A DNA stretch of 35,399 nucleotides from an uncultured Lamprocystis sp. (lineage in GTDB: Bacteria; Pseudomonadota; Gammaproteobacteria; Chromatiales; Chromatiaceae), in contig NZ_CAIZIZ010000502.1 in the NCBI RefSeq assembly GCF_903933125.1, positions 1-35,399 of the forward strand, in the 5' to 3' direction. Below, piece after piece: positions 34,607 to 35,399 of this stretch (its first letter is position 1; the number at the start of each line of letters is the position of its first letter). Under the pieces are notes generated by a model that was not told where the DNA came from, made no database searches, and worked only from the letters and a program-made list of their open reading frames with translations. A program made the position numbers and the translations under genes.

Positions 34607-35275
34607 ATGCAGACCAAGGACGTCATCGACCGTATCTTCAAGGAACCCGGCATCCAGTACGATGCTGACCGAGTTCGAGAACCTCGGCAAGCCGATTCAC
34701 GAGATCCTCACGATCTACCCAAAAGTGATCGCGACCGGGAAGGACGCGGGGAAAACCAAGTATTTCCTGAAAAGCTTCATTCCATTTTCTTCCGGGAACG
34801 AGGAGGTTCAGGTCTATGTCGAGGGCGGTAAATCGGCGCCGGAGGAGATCATTCGCCAACTCTGGGTCTACAAGCTGATTCACCAGTACGGCTACCATGC
34901 GGACCAGATCGACCTGGAAAAGAGCGTTCAATTCGGCACCGAGATCGGCACCAAGTCGGCGGACATCATCGTCTACACGGACGCGACCAAGACGACGCCC
35001 AAGCTCATCATCGAGTGCAAACGGCCCAAGCGAAAGGACGGTATCGAGCAGCTCAAGAGCTATATGAACGCCAAAGGCGCGCCGGTGGCCGTCTGGTCCA
35101 ATGGCGCCGACAGCATCATTCTCTATCGGCCCTACCCGGCGCAGTTCGATGACACCCTGTTCGACCTCCCCAAGCGTGGGCAGGAGCCCAAGGACGTTCT
35201 CGAAGCCAAGAAGACCCTCTTGCAGCTTAAAAAGGATTTCAATTTCAAGAAGATTCTTCAGCTCGACTTTGGCCA
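34607..35275 (+). pseudogene. HsdR_N-type restriction / N6-methylase protein, frameshifted and 3'-truncated
   Basis: The start MQTKDVIDRIFKEPGIQYDA is in one frame; LTEFENLGKPIHEI and all later sequence are in the next, with one base missing near 34661-34664. The body is an HsdR N-terminal nuclease fold with the PD-(D/E)xK pattern TKSADIIVYTD and LIIECKRPKR, followed by GIEQLKSYMNA. In intact relatives this domain leads to an N6-adenine methylase or helicase region, but homology stops after KKDFNFKKILQ (about 35272); the last codons before the stop at 35333 read an unrelated antisense gene. A dead restriction-modification gene. Confidence 0.7.
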
Positions 35276-35277
35276 TT

Positions 35278-35399
35278 TCAGGGAGTCGAGGCCAGTTGAT
35301 TCAGCACGCGTTGCCAATCCTGGCGGGAAATAACGAGGGCGTCCGGGTCTGCGGTTGAGTTGACGAAATTCGCCGCCGCCCAACTGGTGCGGCGCACCA
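35278..35399 (-). CDS. C-terminal end of an unidentified small protein (partial)
   Basis: On the minus strand from the window edge, about 40 codons read VRRTSWAAANFVNSTADP, then DALVISRQDWQRVLNQLASTP, and stop at 35278-35280. Codon use looks coding, and the short DALVISRQDWQRVL ending resembles the tails of small antitoxins (DUF1778 or Phd-like), but this is a guess. A GTG at 35397 could be internal. It starts where homology of the restriction-gene remnant ends, marking the junction. Confidence 0.4.
   Translation of the reverse strand, partial: VRRTSWAAANFVNSTADPDALVISRQDWQRVLNQLASTP

Overview
The window looks like chromosomal DNA of a purple sulfur bacterium (Chromatiaceae, Gammaproteobacteria). 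It is GC-rich. It carries a class III polyhydroxyalkanoate (PHA) synthase locus (phaB-phaP-phaR-phaA divergent from phaE-phaC), a tusA-dsrE2 sulfur-trafficking pair of the kind found in sulfur oxidisers, a petABC cytochrome bc1 operon, and the gammaproteobacterial block pet-sspA-sspB / Nif3-like / DegS-like protease. The genus cannot be fixed from the sequence.

Layout. 1-2953: one large minus-strand gene for a SIR2 / restriction-fold-like / NACHT protein, probably a single-gene NLR-like antiphage defence system with a C-terminus that looks cut short. 3274-8682: housekeeping and accessory genes (class V aminotransferase, Na+/H+-antiporter-like permease coupled to a universal stress protein, a YgaP-type membrane protein, an APH-kinase/P-loop-kinase fusion, DUF3301). 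8729-12725: sspB, sspA, petC, petB and petA on the minus strand. 12916-18306: Nif3-like protein, DegS-like protease, DUF302 protein, L,D-transpeptidase lipoprotein and a radical SAM protein. 18475-24105: the PHA locus. 24393-25237: tusA-dsrE2. 25327-28395: FadL-type outer membrane protein, LysR regulator and a conserved unknown. 28412-28617: a short non-coding transposable element (MITE). 28695-33354: trypsin-like protease, an Hsp90-like pseudogene abutting an IS5-type transposase scrap, tgt, a HAD phosphatase and msrA. 33355-35399: mostly decayed genes (5'-less BrnA-type antitoxin, outer membrane beta-barrel pseudogene, frameshifted HsdR_N-type restriction/methylase fragment, tail of another small gene).

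How the genes fit together. PhaA and PhaB make (R)-3-hydroxybutyryl-CoA, PhaC-PhaE polymerise it, PhaP coats the granule and PhaR senses it and represses. A repeated motif with core TGCA-N-TGCA occurs twice over the phaP promoter, once (16 of 16 bases identical) in the phaA/phaE divergent region, and in a looser form between the FadL-like and LysR genes. This is a good candidate for the PhaR operator and extends the possible regulon to a fatty-acid-type outer membrane transporter. TusA and DsrE2 pass sulfane sulfur in the cytoplasm, and the bc1 complex runs cyclic and respiratory electron flow.

The most notable items are the MITE with a perfect 9-bp target duplication, the SIR2-NACHT gene, the shared PHA operator motif, and the run of broken defence, mobile and envelope genes at the right end. 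No CRISPR array, rRNA or tRNA gene was seen.
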